Positions 41,929-51,448 of a stretch of DNA of 64,000 bases are shown here, piece after piece (position 1 is the first letter of the stretch; every line of letters starts with the position of its first letter). The DNA lies in NCBI GenBank assembly GCA_041501225.1, contig JBGQNR010000003.1:21318-85317 (forward strand), in the 5' to 3' direction. The DNA comes from JAFNAG01 sp041501225 (GTDB taxonomy: Bacteria > Acidobacteriota > UBA6911). Under the pieces are notes generated by a model. It was not told the origin of the DNA. It made no database searches and worked only from the letters and a program-made list of their open reading frames with translations. Position numbers and translations under genes: made by a program.

Positions 41929-43290
41929 CTATTTCGCACCCGATGGGCGCACAATCGGCGAGGTCGGGCCTGCTTGAGGTTGTCCTTCGATCACCCGTCG
42001 GATGAGCGGCGCCGGAACGCGGCTGATGTCCTTCGTCATCCGATAGGCCTGCTCCAGCAAGGCGCAAGCTTCGGGCAGCCGCGCATCGGAATTATAGTGC
42101 ACCGTCAGCAGGGGCTCGCCCGCCGCCACCGAGTCCCCGGTTTTTTTGTGCAACACCATGCCGACGGCGGGATCGACGGCATCTTCCTTCTTTTCACGCC
42201 CGCCCCCCAGCACAATGCCGGCAATGCCCACCTGTTCGCAGGCAATTTCAGCAACGTAGCCGGCACAGGGGCTGAACAGATCCTTCTTGTGCCGCGATTG
42301 CGGCAGACGATTCAGGTCGTCGATCACCCCGGGATCGCCGCCCTGCAACCGGATAATCTCGCGAAACTTTTCCAGGCCCCGGCCGTTGGCGATCAATTCT
42401 TCCGCGAGACGTTTGCCCTCGGTCACGGTCGCCGTTCTCTGGCCCAGGAAGAACATCCATCCACAAAGCTCGATGCTGAGAGAGCGCAAATCTTCCGGAC
42501 CCGAGCCGCGCAAGATCTCGATGCACTCGGCGACTTCGAGCGCGTTGCCGACGTGCCGGCCCAGCGGCTGATTCATGTCGGTAATGAGAGCTACTGTCTT
42601 CTTGCCCATCCGGCTGCCGGTTTCCACCAGCAGATCGGCAAGCGCGACGGCGTCCTCTTCGCTCTTCATGAACGCGCCGGAGCCGGTCTTGACGTCCAGC
42701 ACAAGAGCGTCGATGCCCTCGGCAAGTTTTTTGCTCATAATGGAGGCACAGATAAGATACGAACTGTCGACCGTGGCCGTAACATCGCGGAGCGCGTACA
42801 GCCTCTTGTCGGCAGGTGCGATTTCGGCCGTCTGTCCGATCAGGGCGCAACCGCAGGCGCCGAGCACGTGCTGGAAATCCGCCAGGGAGAGATTCACGTT
42901 GAAGCCGGGAATGGACTCGAGTTTATCCAGGGTCCCGCCGGTGTGGCCCAATCCGCGCCCACTGATCATCGGCACCGTCACTCCGCCTGCAGCGACGATC
43001 GGCGCGAGCACGAGCGAAGTTTTGTCGCCAACCCCGCCCGTCGAATGCTTATCCACCTTCCGGCCCGGCAGCGAGGAGAGATCCAGGACTTGACCTGAAT
43101 AAAGCATTGCTTCTGTTAGCGCGGCAGCTTCCGCGCGACTCATCCCGCGCAGAACCACCGCCATCAACCACGCGGACATCTGGTAATCGGGGATCTCATC
43201 GCGAGTGTATTGGGAGATCAGGAAATTGATTTCCTCACGAGTAAGCTCGGCGCCGTCACGTTTTTTGCGGATAATATCTACAGGACGCAT
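41929..43290 (-). CDS. deoA: Pyrimidine-nucleoside/thymidine phosphorylase
   Basis: A 453-residue enzyme of the nucleoside phosphorylase II family: RPVDIIRKKRDGAELTREEI, the phosphate loop KHSTGGVGDKTSLVLAP, the signature SGRGLGHTGGTLDKLESIPG, and the Lys/Ser substrate residues in ICASIMSKKLAEGIDAL. It converts thymidine, deoxyuridine or uridine to base and sugar-1-phosphate. Whether it is a strict thymidine phosphorylase or the broader pyrimidine type cannot be judged by eye. The ATG at 43290 is chosen; a TTG nine bases upstream is possible. It is 50 nt downstream of cdd. Confidence 0.95.
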   Translation of the reverse strand: MRPVDIIRKKRDGAELTREEINFLISQYTRDEIPDYQMSAWLMAVVLRGMSRAEAAALTEAMLYSGQVLDLSSLPGRKVDKHSTGGVGDKTSLVLAPIVAAGGVTVPMISGRGLGHTGGTLDKLESIPGFNVNLSLADFQHVLGACGCALIGQTAEIAPADKRLYALRDVTATVDSSYLICASIMSKKLAEGIDALVLDVKTGSGAFMKSEEDAVALADLLVETGSRMGKKTVALITDMNQPLGRHVGNALEVAECIEILRGSGPEDLRSLSIELCGWMFFLGQRTATVTEGKRLAEELIANGRGLEKFREIIRLQGGDPGVIDDLNRLPQSRHKKDLFSPCAGYVAEIACEQVGIAGIVLGGGREKKEDAVDPAVGMVLHKKTGDSVAAGEPLLTVHYNSDARLPEACALLEQAYRMTKDISRVPAPLIRRVIEGQPQAGPTSPIVRPSGAK

Positions 43291-43340
43291 GTCGATCAAC
43301 CTATCCGGTCAGCAAAGACCGTGCGTACTAATATTCCGGA

Positions 43341-43772
43341 TCAGAGTACAAATCCGGCCGGCAGGAGTTCGGAGGCGCGAACCTCCTGTACTCCATCCTG
43401 CCCTTGGAACAACACGATAGCATCAGGTCCCAATTCAAAGATGACCTGACGGCAGGCGCCGCATGGCGAACATGGCCCCTCGGGGCGGGTCCATACCGCC
43501 ACGGCACGAATGCGCATCCGAGGGCCTTCTGCAGCCACGGTCGTGAAAATCGCCGTACGCTCGGCGCAATTGGTCAGGCCGTAGGAAGAATTCTCAACAT
43601 TACACCCTGAATAGGTCGTCCCGGTTTCCGTCAGCACGGCGGCGCCTACCTGAAACTTGGAATATGGAGCGTAGGCGCGTGCCAAGGCCGCCTTGGCCAC
43701 GTCGAGCAGCATTTCCCGCTGCTTGGCGGAAAGCTCCGGCTTCTGAGGACCGGCTGGTATTTTTCCGGACAC
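43341..43772 (-). CDS. cdd: Cytidine deaminase
   Basis: A 143-residue zinc deaminase: GCNVENSSYGLTNCAERTAI holds the zinc Cys and the catalytic Glu, and SPCGACRQVIFEL the other two cysteines. It hydrolyses cytidine/deoxycytidine to uridine/deoxyuridine, which the downstream phosphorylase and kinase use. It begins with GTG, 7 nt after AGGAG, and is the first gene of the five-gene nucleoside operon. The promoter must lie within the repeat-rich gap to 44221. Confidence 0.95.
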   Translation of the reverse strand: MSGKIPAGPQKPELSAKQREMLLDVAKAALARAYAPYSKFQVGAAVLTETGTTYSGCNVENSSYGLTNCAERTAIFTTVAAEGPRMRIRAVAVWTRPEGPCSPCGACRQVIFELGPDAIVLFQGQDGVQEVRASELLPAGFVL

Positions 43773-43907
43773 GGGCTTCTCCTGGATTCTATGCGCGCAG
43801 CTCGCGGCTGCGGCACAATTGTTTTTGTCGAATTATTCCACGAGTCCAAAGAAAGAATTAGAGATTAGATACCGCGGCGCGTCAAGTAGATTGCAGTGCC
43901 TTTCTGT

Positions 43908-44120
43908 GATTCAACAGTAAAAGCTAAAAGCAGCCACGGATGACACGATGCGGAGTATCCGCAACCTAAAAAGCCTCAACGCAGAGCGCGCAGAGGGAGC
44001 AGAGCGCGCAGATGTTGTGAAGATTTAAGAACTCTGCGCTCTCTGCTCCCTCTGCGGCCTCTGCGTTGATCTTTTGGTTTTGTTTCCTAAATGGCAGGGT
44101 TTTTCCCCTCCTTCTGAATC
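43908..44120. repeat. Composite repeat: GATTCA-type element with a CGCAGAG element (copy 4) inside
   Basis: The outer ends GATTCAACAGTAAAAGCTAAA (shortened motif GATTCA...CAGT) and CTTCTGAATC mark the same family as at 26711-26892. Nested inside, 43976-44069 is a CGCAGAG palindrome in inverse orientation relative to copy 3, with flanks ATCCGCAACCTAAAAAGCC and GATCTTTTGG. It fills most of the 449-bp divergent gap between cdd and the arginase-family gene; no gene was seen there. Confidence 0.85.
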
Positions 44121-44221
44121 GCTGCAGCAACTTTCAGTTTCTTAGGCATGGTTGCCGGGAATTTAGGTAGGATAATTAAAGTTGCTTTTATTTAAAATCC
44201 TTGGCATCGGAGGCACTTTTC

Positions 44222-45046
44222 GTGAAAAACTTTGATCGGCCAGTCGGGAGCGAAAAACTTGCCCTTATCGGTTGCCGCGTCGATGAAAACTCATCTTTCC
44301 AGAGAGGCGCGTCCGATGCTCCCCCTCTCATCCGCGCGGCCCTCGCATCGCATGCGTCGAATCTCTGGAGCGAAAACGGGACCGATCTGGGTACAGGCTC
44401 CCCAATCATGGATGCTGGCGATTTGGCTCCTGTTGCCGGCGAAAACGTGTTTCTGCAAATCGAAGCTTCCGTGCATTCATTGCTCGAGCGAGGGCTGCGG
44501 CCGATCGCCTTGGGTGGCGATCATTCGATCGCGTATCCTGTAATCAGGGCGGTATCCGGAAAATATCCGGGGCTGACCGTCCTGGACTTCGACGCACATC
44601 CCGATCTGTACGACGAATTCCAGGGCAACCGGTTTTCGCACGCCTGCCCGTTTGCGAGAGTCATGGAAGAGGGATTGGTGCGCAGGCTCGTTCAGGTTGG
44701 AATCCGCACCTTGAATGGGCATCAGCGCCGGCAGGCCGAAAGGTTCGGGGTCGAAGTGATCGAAATGAAGGATTGGCGCGGGGTACTGCCCGCACTGCAT
44801 TCGCCTGTCTATCTCTCCTTCGACCTGGATGTTCTCGATCCCGCATTCGCTCCCGGAGTCTCCCATCGCGAGCCCGGCGGGCTTTCAATGCGGGAAGCGT
44901 TGAATGCGATTCAGTCGGTCGGTGCGGACATTGTCGGGGCCGACATCGTTGAATTTAATCCGCGCATGGATGCCATGAACGTCACCGCTACCGTGTGTGC
45001 CAAACTTCTGAAGGAAATTGCGGCCAAGATGCTCGAGAGTGCCTGA
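44222..45046 (+). CDS. Arginase/agmatinase-family ureohydrolase
   Basis: A 274-residue binuclear-manganese hydrolase. Ligands visible are His101 (GGDHS), Asp124, His126 and Asp128 (DFDAHPD), and the two aspartates of SFDLDVLDPAFAPG. It cleaves a guanidino or similar group to release urea or an equivalent; the substrate could be agmatine, arginine, guanidinobutyrate or formimino-glutamate. GTG 44222 is preceded by GGAGG (9 nt). It converges with ssnA (24 bp apart) next to the purine cluster, so a guanidine-type catabolite of purine origin is an attractive but unproven substrate. Confidence 0.85.
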   Translation: MKNFDRPVGSEKLALIGCRVDENSSFQRGASDAPPLIRAALASHASNLWSENGTDLGTGSPIMDAGDLAPVAGENVFLQIEASVHSLLERGLRPIALGGDHSIAYPVIRAVSGKYPGLTVLDFDAHPDLYDEFQGNRFSHACPFARVMEEGLVRRLVQVGIRTLNGHQRRQAERFGVEVIEMKDWRGVLPALHSPVYLSFDLDVLDPAFAPGVSHREPGGLSMREALNAIQSVGADIVGADIVEFNPRMDAMNVTATVCAKLLKEIAAKMLESA

Positions 45047-45070
45047 TCTGCTGAATTCGCGAGCGCCAAT

Positions 45071-46393
45071 CTAAAAGCGGTTCCAGAGCGCACCGGATAG
45101 TTTCTGCGAGCGCCGGGCAATCTTCTCTTCATCCAGAACCGTGAGTTGTTTGTGCTTCATCAGCACTCTGCCGCCGACGATCGTGGTGTCGACGGCTGCC
45201 TGCGATAACCCGAATACCAGATGACCGGCGAAGTTGTGTTCGTTCATCTCTGTCGCGGGGAGATAGTCGATGCAGATCAAATCAGCCATCCACCCCTCCC
45301 TAAGCTGCCCCACCCTTTGAAAATAGCGGCGCGCTATTTCCTGGTTGTTCTTGATCAGAAGCGCCACAGCTTCCTCAAAGGCGGCGCTGGGATTTCCTTG
45401 CCGCAGTCTTTGCGCCCAAATAGCACTGCGCAATTCTTCGAGCATGTTGCCGGTCATGGCATCGGTTCCCAGACCGACCAGTACGCCTTTTCGAGTCGCG
45501 TTTTCCAGGTCCATCACACCGACGGCATTGTTCATGTTGGATTGAGGGTTATGGACCACGGCAGTCTGCGTCTGCGCAAGCAAATCCCACTCCACATCCT
45601 GAAGATGGACGGCATGGGCACAGATCGTCCGCGGACCAAGAATGCCATGGTCAGCCAGGCGCCGGACCACGCTGCGACCATACCTGCTTTGGGTGATCTG
45701 CTGGTCCGTGATGTCTTCGGCGCAATGGATATGAAAGCCGGTCTGATATCTTTCGGCATCTGCCGCACATCGGCGCAACGTGCGCTCCCCGAGGGTAAAC
45801 GATGCATGCAAGCCGAAAAGAGGACTGATCTGGGAGCTATCGTGCTGCCGGCATTCCTCCAGGAAGCGGAGATTTTCTTCCATGCCTGCGCGGGCAGTTT
45901 CCTTTCCATCCCGGTCTGAGACTTCATAGCAGAGGCAGGCGCGCAGGCCCAGTTCCTTCACCGCCCGGGCGATCTTGCCCAGGGAGCCCCGTGCGGCGGA
46001 AGGCGAGGAGTGGTGATCGATGATCGTTGTGGTGCCATGACGGATCGCCTCCAGGCCCGCTACCAGCGTGCTGAAATAGCAGTCTTCCAATGTCAGCCGG
46101 CGATCGAGGCGCCACCACAAGTTGCGCAATACCGACATGAAGTTTCCGGCCGGCACCGCCTTGGTCAGGCCGCGGGCGAAGATGGAATAAAAATGCATGT
46201 GAGCATTGATAAAACCCGGCATCACGACCTTGCCGCGAGCATCCATCACCTCAGCCCTGATATGGTGCGTAGACTTTTGCGGGAGAATCGCGCGGATGAT
46301 GTCATCTTCGATCAAAACGGCGTGGTCGGTTAATATCCGGTTGGGGCTCTCCAGAGTTACCAGGATGCCGCCTTGAATCAGCACACGGTTCAT
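45071..46393 (-). CDS. ssnA: SsnA-like amidohydrolase (purine cluster)
   Basis: A 440-residue member of the TRZ/ATZ amidohydrolase superfamily, matching SsnA in length and in motifs: GFINAHMHFYSIFARGL (metal His pair), LWWRLDRRLTLED, a middle HIHCAED and ICAHAVHL, and the catalytic Asp in GLGTDAMTGNML. It should deaminate or open a purine-derived ring. SsnA is a standard partner of xdhD, ygfK, ygeW and ygeY. Its ATG overlaps the xdhD stop by 4 bp (ATGA). Last gene of the leftward operon. Confidence 0.88.
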   Translation of the reverse strand: MNRVLIQGGILVTLESPNRILTDHAVLIEDDIIRAILPQKSTHHIRAEVMDARGKVVMPGFINAHMHFYSIFARGLTKAVPAGNFMSVLRNLWWRLDRRLTLEDCYFSTLVAGLEAIRHGTTTIIDHHSSPSAARGSLGKIARAVKELGLRACLCYEVSDRDGKETARAGMEENLRFLEECRQHDSSQISPLFGLHASFTLGERTLRRCAADAERYQTGFHIHCAEDITDQQITQSRYGRSVVRRLADHGILGPRTICAHAVHLQDVEWDLLAQTQTAVVHNPQSNMNNAVGVMDLENATRKGVLVGLGTDAMTGNMLEELRSAIWAQRLRQGNPSAAFEEAVALLIKNNQEIARRYFQRVGQLREGWMADLICIDYLPATEMNEHNFAGHLVFGLSQAAVDTTIVGGRVLMKHKQLTVLDEEKIARRSQKLSGALWNRF

Positions 46394-48963
46394 TTAGGTT
46401 CCCACCTGATTGGAAGCGAGTATCGATGCACACCATCAAAGGCTAGCAGGGCATTGGCCACTGCGGCGGCGGTCGGCGCCAGGCCGATCTCTCCGACGCC
46501 CTTGGCGCCGAAAGGCCCATGCGGATCCCCGGCCTCGACGCCAATGACCACCACTTCGGGCATCTGGGTCGCGCGCAGCACGCCGCATTTGCCCAGTTTC
46601 AAAGACACGGGCCTGCCGTTTTTCATCGGGAAATCCTCGGTCAGGGCATAGCCGAGTCCCATGTGAACGGCCCCCTCAATCTGACCTTCGAACAAATTGG
46701 GATTCATGATGCGGCCGGCATCGTGAGCTGCATAGATTTTGTCGATCTTGCCTCGATCATCCAGGAGGACCACCTGGGTAGCGTAGCCATAGGAATAATG
46801 GGTTTCATGGCCTACGGCCGGCTTTTCTTCGCCAATCATAGATGTCCGGTTATACGACCACTCGCCGGCATACTCTCTACCGGCCAACTCATCAAGAGAA
46901 TGACTACGCAAGTCCTTGATCAGTTCTTCGGTGGCAGCAATAAGGGAGTTTCCTACCAGCGAAGTGCCGCGCGATGCGGTGGTCATGCCGCAGACCGTCT
47001 CGGAGGCGGTGTCGACACGCACCTCCATGATCGAGGGATCGAGCCCGGTGCGTTCGCAGACGGTCTGCAGTGCCATGGTGTGCACGCCCTGGCCCATCTC
47101 GGACCAGCCGTGATAGATGACTACCTTATTCCGGGATTCAATGACGATTTTGGCACGCCCGACATCCGGGACACCATTGCCGATGCCAGTGTTCTTGATG
47201 GCGCAGGCAATCCCTGCGCAGCGAGCCTGGGTGAAGAATTCCTTCACTGCCAGCAGCGTTTGACGAAGGCCCACCCCACCTTTCAAAACCTGGCCCGTGA
47301 CGGTTTCCTTGCCCTCTGCCAGGGCATTTTCGTAACGGAATTGCCATCGATCGAAGTTGCCTTGCCGGCATAGATCGTCGATGCAGCTCTCCATGGCGAA
47401 CGTGGCTTGAGGGACCCCAAAGCCGCGCATCGCACCGCAGGGCACATTGTTTGTGTGCACGGCTCTCGAGTGCACGAGCACGTTGGGGACAGAGTAGGCG
47501 CCGGCAGCGTGACCCGCCGCCCGTTCAAGCACCTTCATGCCGACGGATGCGTACGCTCCGGTATCGCCTTCAATTTCAGCGATCAGCCCGGTAAGCCTGC
47601 CATTCTTGTCGCAGGCAACGGTGTAGTCCAGGCGCATCGGATGGCGTTTAGGATGCATGATCAACGACTCTTCGCGCGTGAGCGCGACCCTCACCGGTTT
47701 CCTAAGGAGGTAGGAAAAAAGCGCCGCATGCCCCTGAACCGACAGATCCTCCTTCCCGCCGAACGCGCCGCCCGTCTGCACCTGGATCACATGCACTCGT
47801 CGCTCAGGGATGCCCAGAATCAGCGCGATCTGGCGCCGGTCTTCATAGGCGCCTTGTCCCTGGGAAAAAACCTGGATTCCTTCTTCCCCATCTTTCCAGG
47901 CAGGCTTGGCAAGGGCGCATTCGGTCTCCAGGTAGGCGTGCTCCACACGCTGTGTCGTGTAAATGCCTTTGGCAAGATAGGCGGCATCCTGGATCGCTCG
48001 ATGCGGATCGCCGCGTTTCAGGGTCGTCTCCGATAGAACGTTACCCCCGGAGTGCAAGCTGGGCGCATCTTCTTTGAGCGCCTGCTCCACGGTGGTTACG
48101 GGCGTGAGCAGTTCATATTTCACTTTTATTTGATCGATGGCTGCCCGTGCGATGTCTTCGGTTTCGGCAACTACCCCCGCCAAAACGTCGCCGACATATC
48201 GGGTTTCTTCTCCGGCCGCGACCATCAACGGCCAATCTGCGACTATGAGGCCAATGAATCGTTGACCGGGGATATCCGCCGCCGTGAAAATCCCGATCAC
48301 GCCCGGAATCTTTTCCGCTGCGACAGTATCAATCGCCAGGAGCTTCGCTCGAGGGTGGTCCGAGAATTTAAGAGCTCCGTGAAGCATCCCTTTTTCTTTG
48401 AGATCGCATACGAAGGGCTGGTTTCCCAGCACGGTTTGATAGGCCTGATGCTTTACCAGCCGTGTGCCCACCCTCCCGTTGACGATTTCATCCGGAAAGG
48501 CCTTCTCCCCGCGCAGAACTGCGGCGGCGAGCAGGATGGCATCGACAATCTTTTTGTAGCCGGTGCACCGGCATAGATTGCGCTGGATTGCTTTCTCGAT
48601 CTGGCCGCGGGTGGGATTCGCATGGACCAGCAACAGAGCTTGGGCGGCCATGACCATGCCCGGCGTGCAGAAGCCGCACTGAACTCCGCCCTTTAGAATA
48701 AAAGCCCGGGCGAAAACATCCTGAATCTTCTGTCCGAGGCCGTCGGGCGTAACTACCGCCGTGCCCTCTACCTGCTTCATCCTAGTTGTGCACGAGAGGA
48801 TTGCCTTCCCGTTCATGAGGATTGTGCACCCTCCGCAGGCCCCTTGCCCTGAACAACCGGATTTGCAGGAGGTGATTCCTGCCTCTTCTCGAAGATATCT
48901 GGAGAGCGCCAGATCGATGTCGCCCTCATAGTTTCGTTTCTCGCCGTTAAGCGTGAATTCCAC
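46390..48963 (-). CDS. xdhD: XdhD-like selenium-type xanthine dehydrogenase subunit (2Fe-2S plus molybdopterin)
   Basis: An 857-residue molybdo-hydroxylase fusion. Residues 1-160 carry two [2Fe-2S] sites (CSGQGACGGCTILMNG, then VQCGFCTPGM and NLCRCTGY). From about 170 come the a/b hammerhead and the molybdopterin domains (GGAFGGKEDLSVQ, GAMRGFGVPQATFAME), with the catalytic Glu in GAKGVGEIGL. It has no FAD domain, as in E. coli XdhD. GGGAGG precedes GTG 48963; an earlier frame start would overlap ygeY. Members hydroxylate or dehydroxylate purines and often need a labile selenium. Electron partners may be the FAD protein at 54425 and YgfK. Confidence 0.88.
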   Translation of the reverse strand: MEFTLNGEKRNYEGDIDLALSRYLREEAGITSCKSGCSGQGACGGCTILMNGKAILSCTTRMKQVEGTAVVTPDGLGQKIQDVFARAFILKGGVQCGFCTPGMVMAAQALLLVHANPTRGQIEKAIQRNLCRCTGYKKIVDAILLAAAVLRGEKAFPDEIVNGRVGTRLVKHQAYQTVLGNQPFVCDLKEKGMLHGALKFSDHPRAKLLAIDTVAAEKIPGVIGIFTAADIPGQRFIGLIVADWPLMVAAGEETRYVGDVLAGVVAETEDIARAAIDQIKVKYELLTPVTTVEQALKEDAPSLHSGGNVLSETTLKRGDPHRAIQDAAYLAKGIYTTQRVEHAYLETECALAKPAWKDGEEGIQVFSQGQGAYEDRRQIALILGIPERRVHVIQVQTGGAFGGKEDLSVQGHAALFSYLLRKPVRVALTREESLIMHPKRHPMRLDYTVACDKNGRLTGLIAEIEGDTGAYASVGMKVLERAAGHAAGAYSVPNVLVHSRAVHTNNVPCGAMRGFGVPQATFAMESCIDDLCRQGNFDRWQFRYENALAEGKETVTGQVLKGGVGLRQTLLAVKEFFTQARCAGIACAIKNTGIGNGVPDVGRAKIVIESRNKVVIYHGWSEMGQGVHTMALQTVCERTGLDPSIMEVRVDTASETVCGMTTASRGTSLVGNSLIAATEELIKDLRSHSLDELAGREYAGEWSYNRTSMIGEEKPAVGHETHYSYGYATQVVLLDDRGKIDKIYAAHDAGRIMNPNLFEGQIEGAVHMGLGYALTEDFPMKNGRPVSLKLGKCGVLRATQMPEVVVIGVEAGDPHGPFGAKGVGEIGLAPTAAAVANALLAFDGVHRYSLPIRWEPK

Positions 48964-48988
48964 GATGAACCAGCCTCCCGGATAGGTT

Positions 48989-50197
48989 CTACGCCACCTG
49001 GCAATAAATGAGTGGAAACGCCGCATAGAATGCAGCGGCTGCGGTCAGATGTTCCGCCGGCACCTGGTCCTCTACGGTGTGGGCATAAATCTCATTTGCG
49101 GGGCCGAAACCGATCGTGGGAATCCCCATCATCCCCATGGTAGCCACGCCATTGGTGGAGAAAGTCCATTTTCCTACGACCGGCTCTCTGCCCAATATTT
49201 GACGGCAGGTTTCTATGCCGGCTCGGCAGAGCGGCTGATCTTCTTCCAGGATCCAAGTGGGGTAATATTTTTCAGTTTCGTAAACCAGACCGGAGTAACT
49301 CGGCACGCTGTATTTTAATACTTCCACCGTGGCTTCTACCCCCGCCCTCTGAATGGCATCCTCTACTTCTGCGACCGCGCTCGCCTTGGTCTCGCCGCGG
49401 GTCAAGCGCCGGTCGAGGTGGATGTAGGCACGGTCAGGCACAGCACAGAGGGACGGCGTGTCGCATTCAATGTAGGTTACGGTGACCGTTCCTTTGCCCA
49501 AAAACGCATCCTCCTTCAGACGCTCGTTCAGTTTTTCGATTTCCTGAACGATCCTGGCCATCGAGTAGACGGCATTTTTGCCCCTCTCGGGTGCCGAGCC
49601 GTGGCAGGAGATTCCCTGGGTCGTCACCCCAATTTCCATTCGACCCCGATGGCCGCGGTAAATATTGAGATTTGTCGGCTCGGTGATCACCACCGCCTCC
49701 GGAACGAGAATCCCTTCCTTGATCAGATACTGCCAGCAAAGCCCGTCACAGTCCTCTTCCTGGACCGTGCCGGTGATCCAAAGGGAATAATCTCCCTCCA
49801 TCGTAAGGTCTTTGATCATCTTTGCTGCATAGACCATGCTGGCCATGCCGGCTTCCTGGTCGCTGGCTCCGCGGCCATAGATTATGCCGTTCTCCAGCTT
49901 TCCTTGATACGGATCCCACTTCCAGGAGCGGGCGTCGCCCACGCCGACGGTGTCGACGTGCGCATCCATGGCAATCACCCGCCTTCCATGGCCGACGCGG
50001 CCCAGGATGTTTCCCATGGCATCGATTTTGACTTCATCGAAGCCGACTGCTTTCATCTCGGCCTCGATGCGCAGGATGACATCCCTTTCGTGGCAGGACT
50101 GGGAGGGAATCGCGATCATGTCGCGCAGAAATGCGACCATATCCTTGCGATACTTTACAGCCTGCGCCCGTATTTTCTCCGTATCAATTGCCTTCAT
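48989..50197 (-). CDS. ygeY: YgeY-family M20 hydrolase
   Basis: A 402-residue M20 metallohydrolase. Metal ligands lie in AMDAHVDTVG, GRGASDQEAGMAS and the Glu pair in TVQEEDCDG; the last His is in IYAHTVEDQVP. The family, linked to selenium-dependent molybdenum hydroxylases, is predicted to remove an acyl or carbamoyl-type group from an amide intermediate of purine breakdown. GAGG is 5 nt before ATG 50197. It stands between ygeW (51 nt upstream) and xdhD, the typical order. Confidence 0.9.
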   Translation of the reverse strand: MKAIDTEKIRAQAVKYRKDMVAFLRDMIAIPSQSCHERDVILRIEAEMKAVGFDEVKIDAMGNILGRVGHGRRVIAMDAHVDTVGVGDARSWKWDPYQGKLENGIIYGRGASDQEAGMASMVYAAKMIKDLTMEGDYSLWITGTVQEEDCDGLCWQYLIKEGILVPEAVVITEPTNLNIYRGHRGRMEIGVTTQGISCHGSAPERGKNAVYSMARIVQEIEKLNERLKEDAFLGKGTVTVTYIECDTPSLCAVPDRAYIHLDRRLTRGETKASAVAEVEDAIQRAGVEATVEVLKYSVPSYSGLVYETEKYYPTWILEEDQPLCRAGIETCRQILGREPVVGKWTFSTNGVATMGMMGIPTIGFGPANEIYAHTVEDQVPAEHLTAAAAFYAAFPLIYCQVA

Positions 50198-50248
50198 GAG
50201 CACCTCATGGAAGTGCGGATCGGGCGCAGCGGTGCCTTCAGCCCTCTG

Positions 50249-51448
50249 CTATCCGCGTCCGCATCCCATTCTGTTGTTTTTTCCGGCGGCAAGATTTTGC
50301 AGCAAGGCTGCCGGATCTTCAAATCTGCCGGTCAGGATCATGGCGGCGATGATGTAAGGCTTAAAACCGGCCTCTTCGTAGGTCTCAATCCGGTAACGTT
50401 CAAAAACGCTGTCTTGCACTTCGCCTCGTGCGCAGGAAACGTTCGAGATGTCGGCCGGGAGGCAATGCATGTAGAGTGCCCTGCCGTTCCTGGTCAGTTT
50501 CATTTTTTCCTCGGTGCACTCCCAATGCAGAAAGCGGGCGTTGTTGGCCAGGCACTCTTTTTCCAGGTCTTTTAAGCCCGCGCTGTTGTTCTGGCGCAAA
50601 AGCTCCGTGCGGCGCTCCATCACCTGATAAGGGGCCCAGCTCTTGGGATAAACGATGTCCGCATCTTGAAAAGCCTCTTCCATGGAAGCGACGACCTGAA
50701 ATCTCCCTCCGCTCTCTCTCGCCTGCTTTCCTGCGCGATCCACCACGTCCGGAATAAGGTTGTAGCCCTCAGGGTGGGCGAGCACTACGTCCATTCCAAA
50801 GCGGGTCATGAGTCCGATGATTCCCTGCGGCACGGAGAGAGGCTTCCCATAGCTTGGCGAGTAGGCCCAGCTCATGGCGATTTTTTTGCCCCCGAGTTGG
50901 TCGATGCCACCGAAGGTATGTTCCAGATGGAGCAAGTCTGCCATGCTCTGCGTGGGATGGTCGACATCGCATTGCAGGTTGACAACGGTCGGCCGCTGAG
51001 GAAGAACCCCTTCCCTGAAACCGTCATCCAGGGCTTTGCCGATCTCGATCATGTAGGTATGGCCCGCCCCTAAAAAAATGTCATCCCGGATCCCGATAGC
51101 TTCGGTCAAAAAGGAGATCATGTTTGCGGTCTCCCGCACTGTTTCGCCATGGGTGAGCTGAGATTTGCCTTCCTCGAGATCCTGCACCGCCAGGCCGAGC
51201 AGGTTTGCGGCGGAAGCAAAAGAAAAGCGGGTGCGGGTGGAATTATCGCGGAATTGGGACACCGCCAAACCTGAGTCAAACAAGCGGCAGGAAATGTTGC
51301 CGTGATGGAGCTTCTGGAGAACCGCGGCAGCCTTCAGGATCATGCGCAGTTCCTGCTCACTTTTATCCCAGGTAAGCAGAAAATCGCGGCCACAAAGCTC
51401 CCCTGTCAGTTCTTTGATTTCGGCGATATCGTTGCTGACGTCTTCCAT
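50249..51448 (-). CDS. ygeW: Knotted carbamoyltransferase YgeW
   Basis: A 399-residue transcarbamylase of the knotted YgeW class (E. coli protein about 396 residues). The carbamoyl-phosphate site is FRDNSTRTRFSF, and the C-terminal MHCLPADISNV holds the usual HCLP motif. CDVDHPTQSMADLLHLEHTF is the H-P-x-Q segment. It makes or phosphorolyses a carbamoyl-amine; in this cluster it probably converts a ureido product to carbamoyl phosphate. First gene of the leftward operon; its promoter lies in the 188-bp region to 51636. No carbamate kinase (yqeA) is present in the window. Confidence 0.92.
   Translation of the reverse strand: MEDVSNDIAEIKELTGELCGRDFLLTWDKSEQELRMILKAAAVLQKLHHGNISCRLFDSGLAVSQFRDNSTRTRFSFASAANLLGLAVQDLEEGKSQLTHGETVRETANMISFLTEAIGIRDDIFLGAGHTYMIEIGKALDDGFREGVLPQRPTVVNLQCDVDHPTQSMADLLHLEHTFGGIDQLGGKKIAMSWAYSPSYGKPLSVPQGIIGLMTRFGMDVVLAHPEGYNLIPDVVDRAGKQARESGGRFQVVASMEEAFQDADIVYPKSWAPYQVMERRTELLRQNNSAGLKDLEKECLANNARFLHWECTEEKMKLTRNGRALYMHCLPADISNVSCARGEVQDSVFERYRIETYEEAGFKPYIIAAMILTGRFEDPAALLQNLAAGKNNRMGCGRG

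Noticed and set aside
41386..43098. A 570-codon open frame opposite nupC and deoA
   Set aside because: It is antisense to two clear genes, and its His/Gln/Arg-rich product shows no recognisable domain.
46390..48963. Selenocysteine insertion in the XdhD-like protein
   Set aside because: No in-frame TGA interrupts conserved sequence; the family's selenium is a labile cofactor, not selenocysteine.
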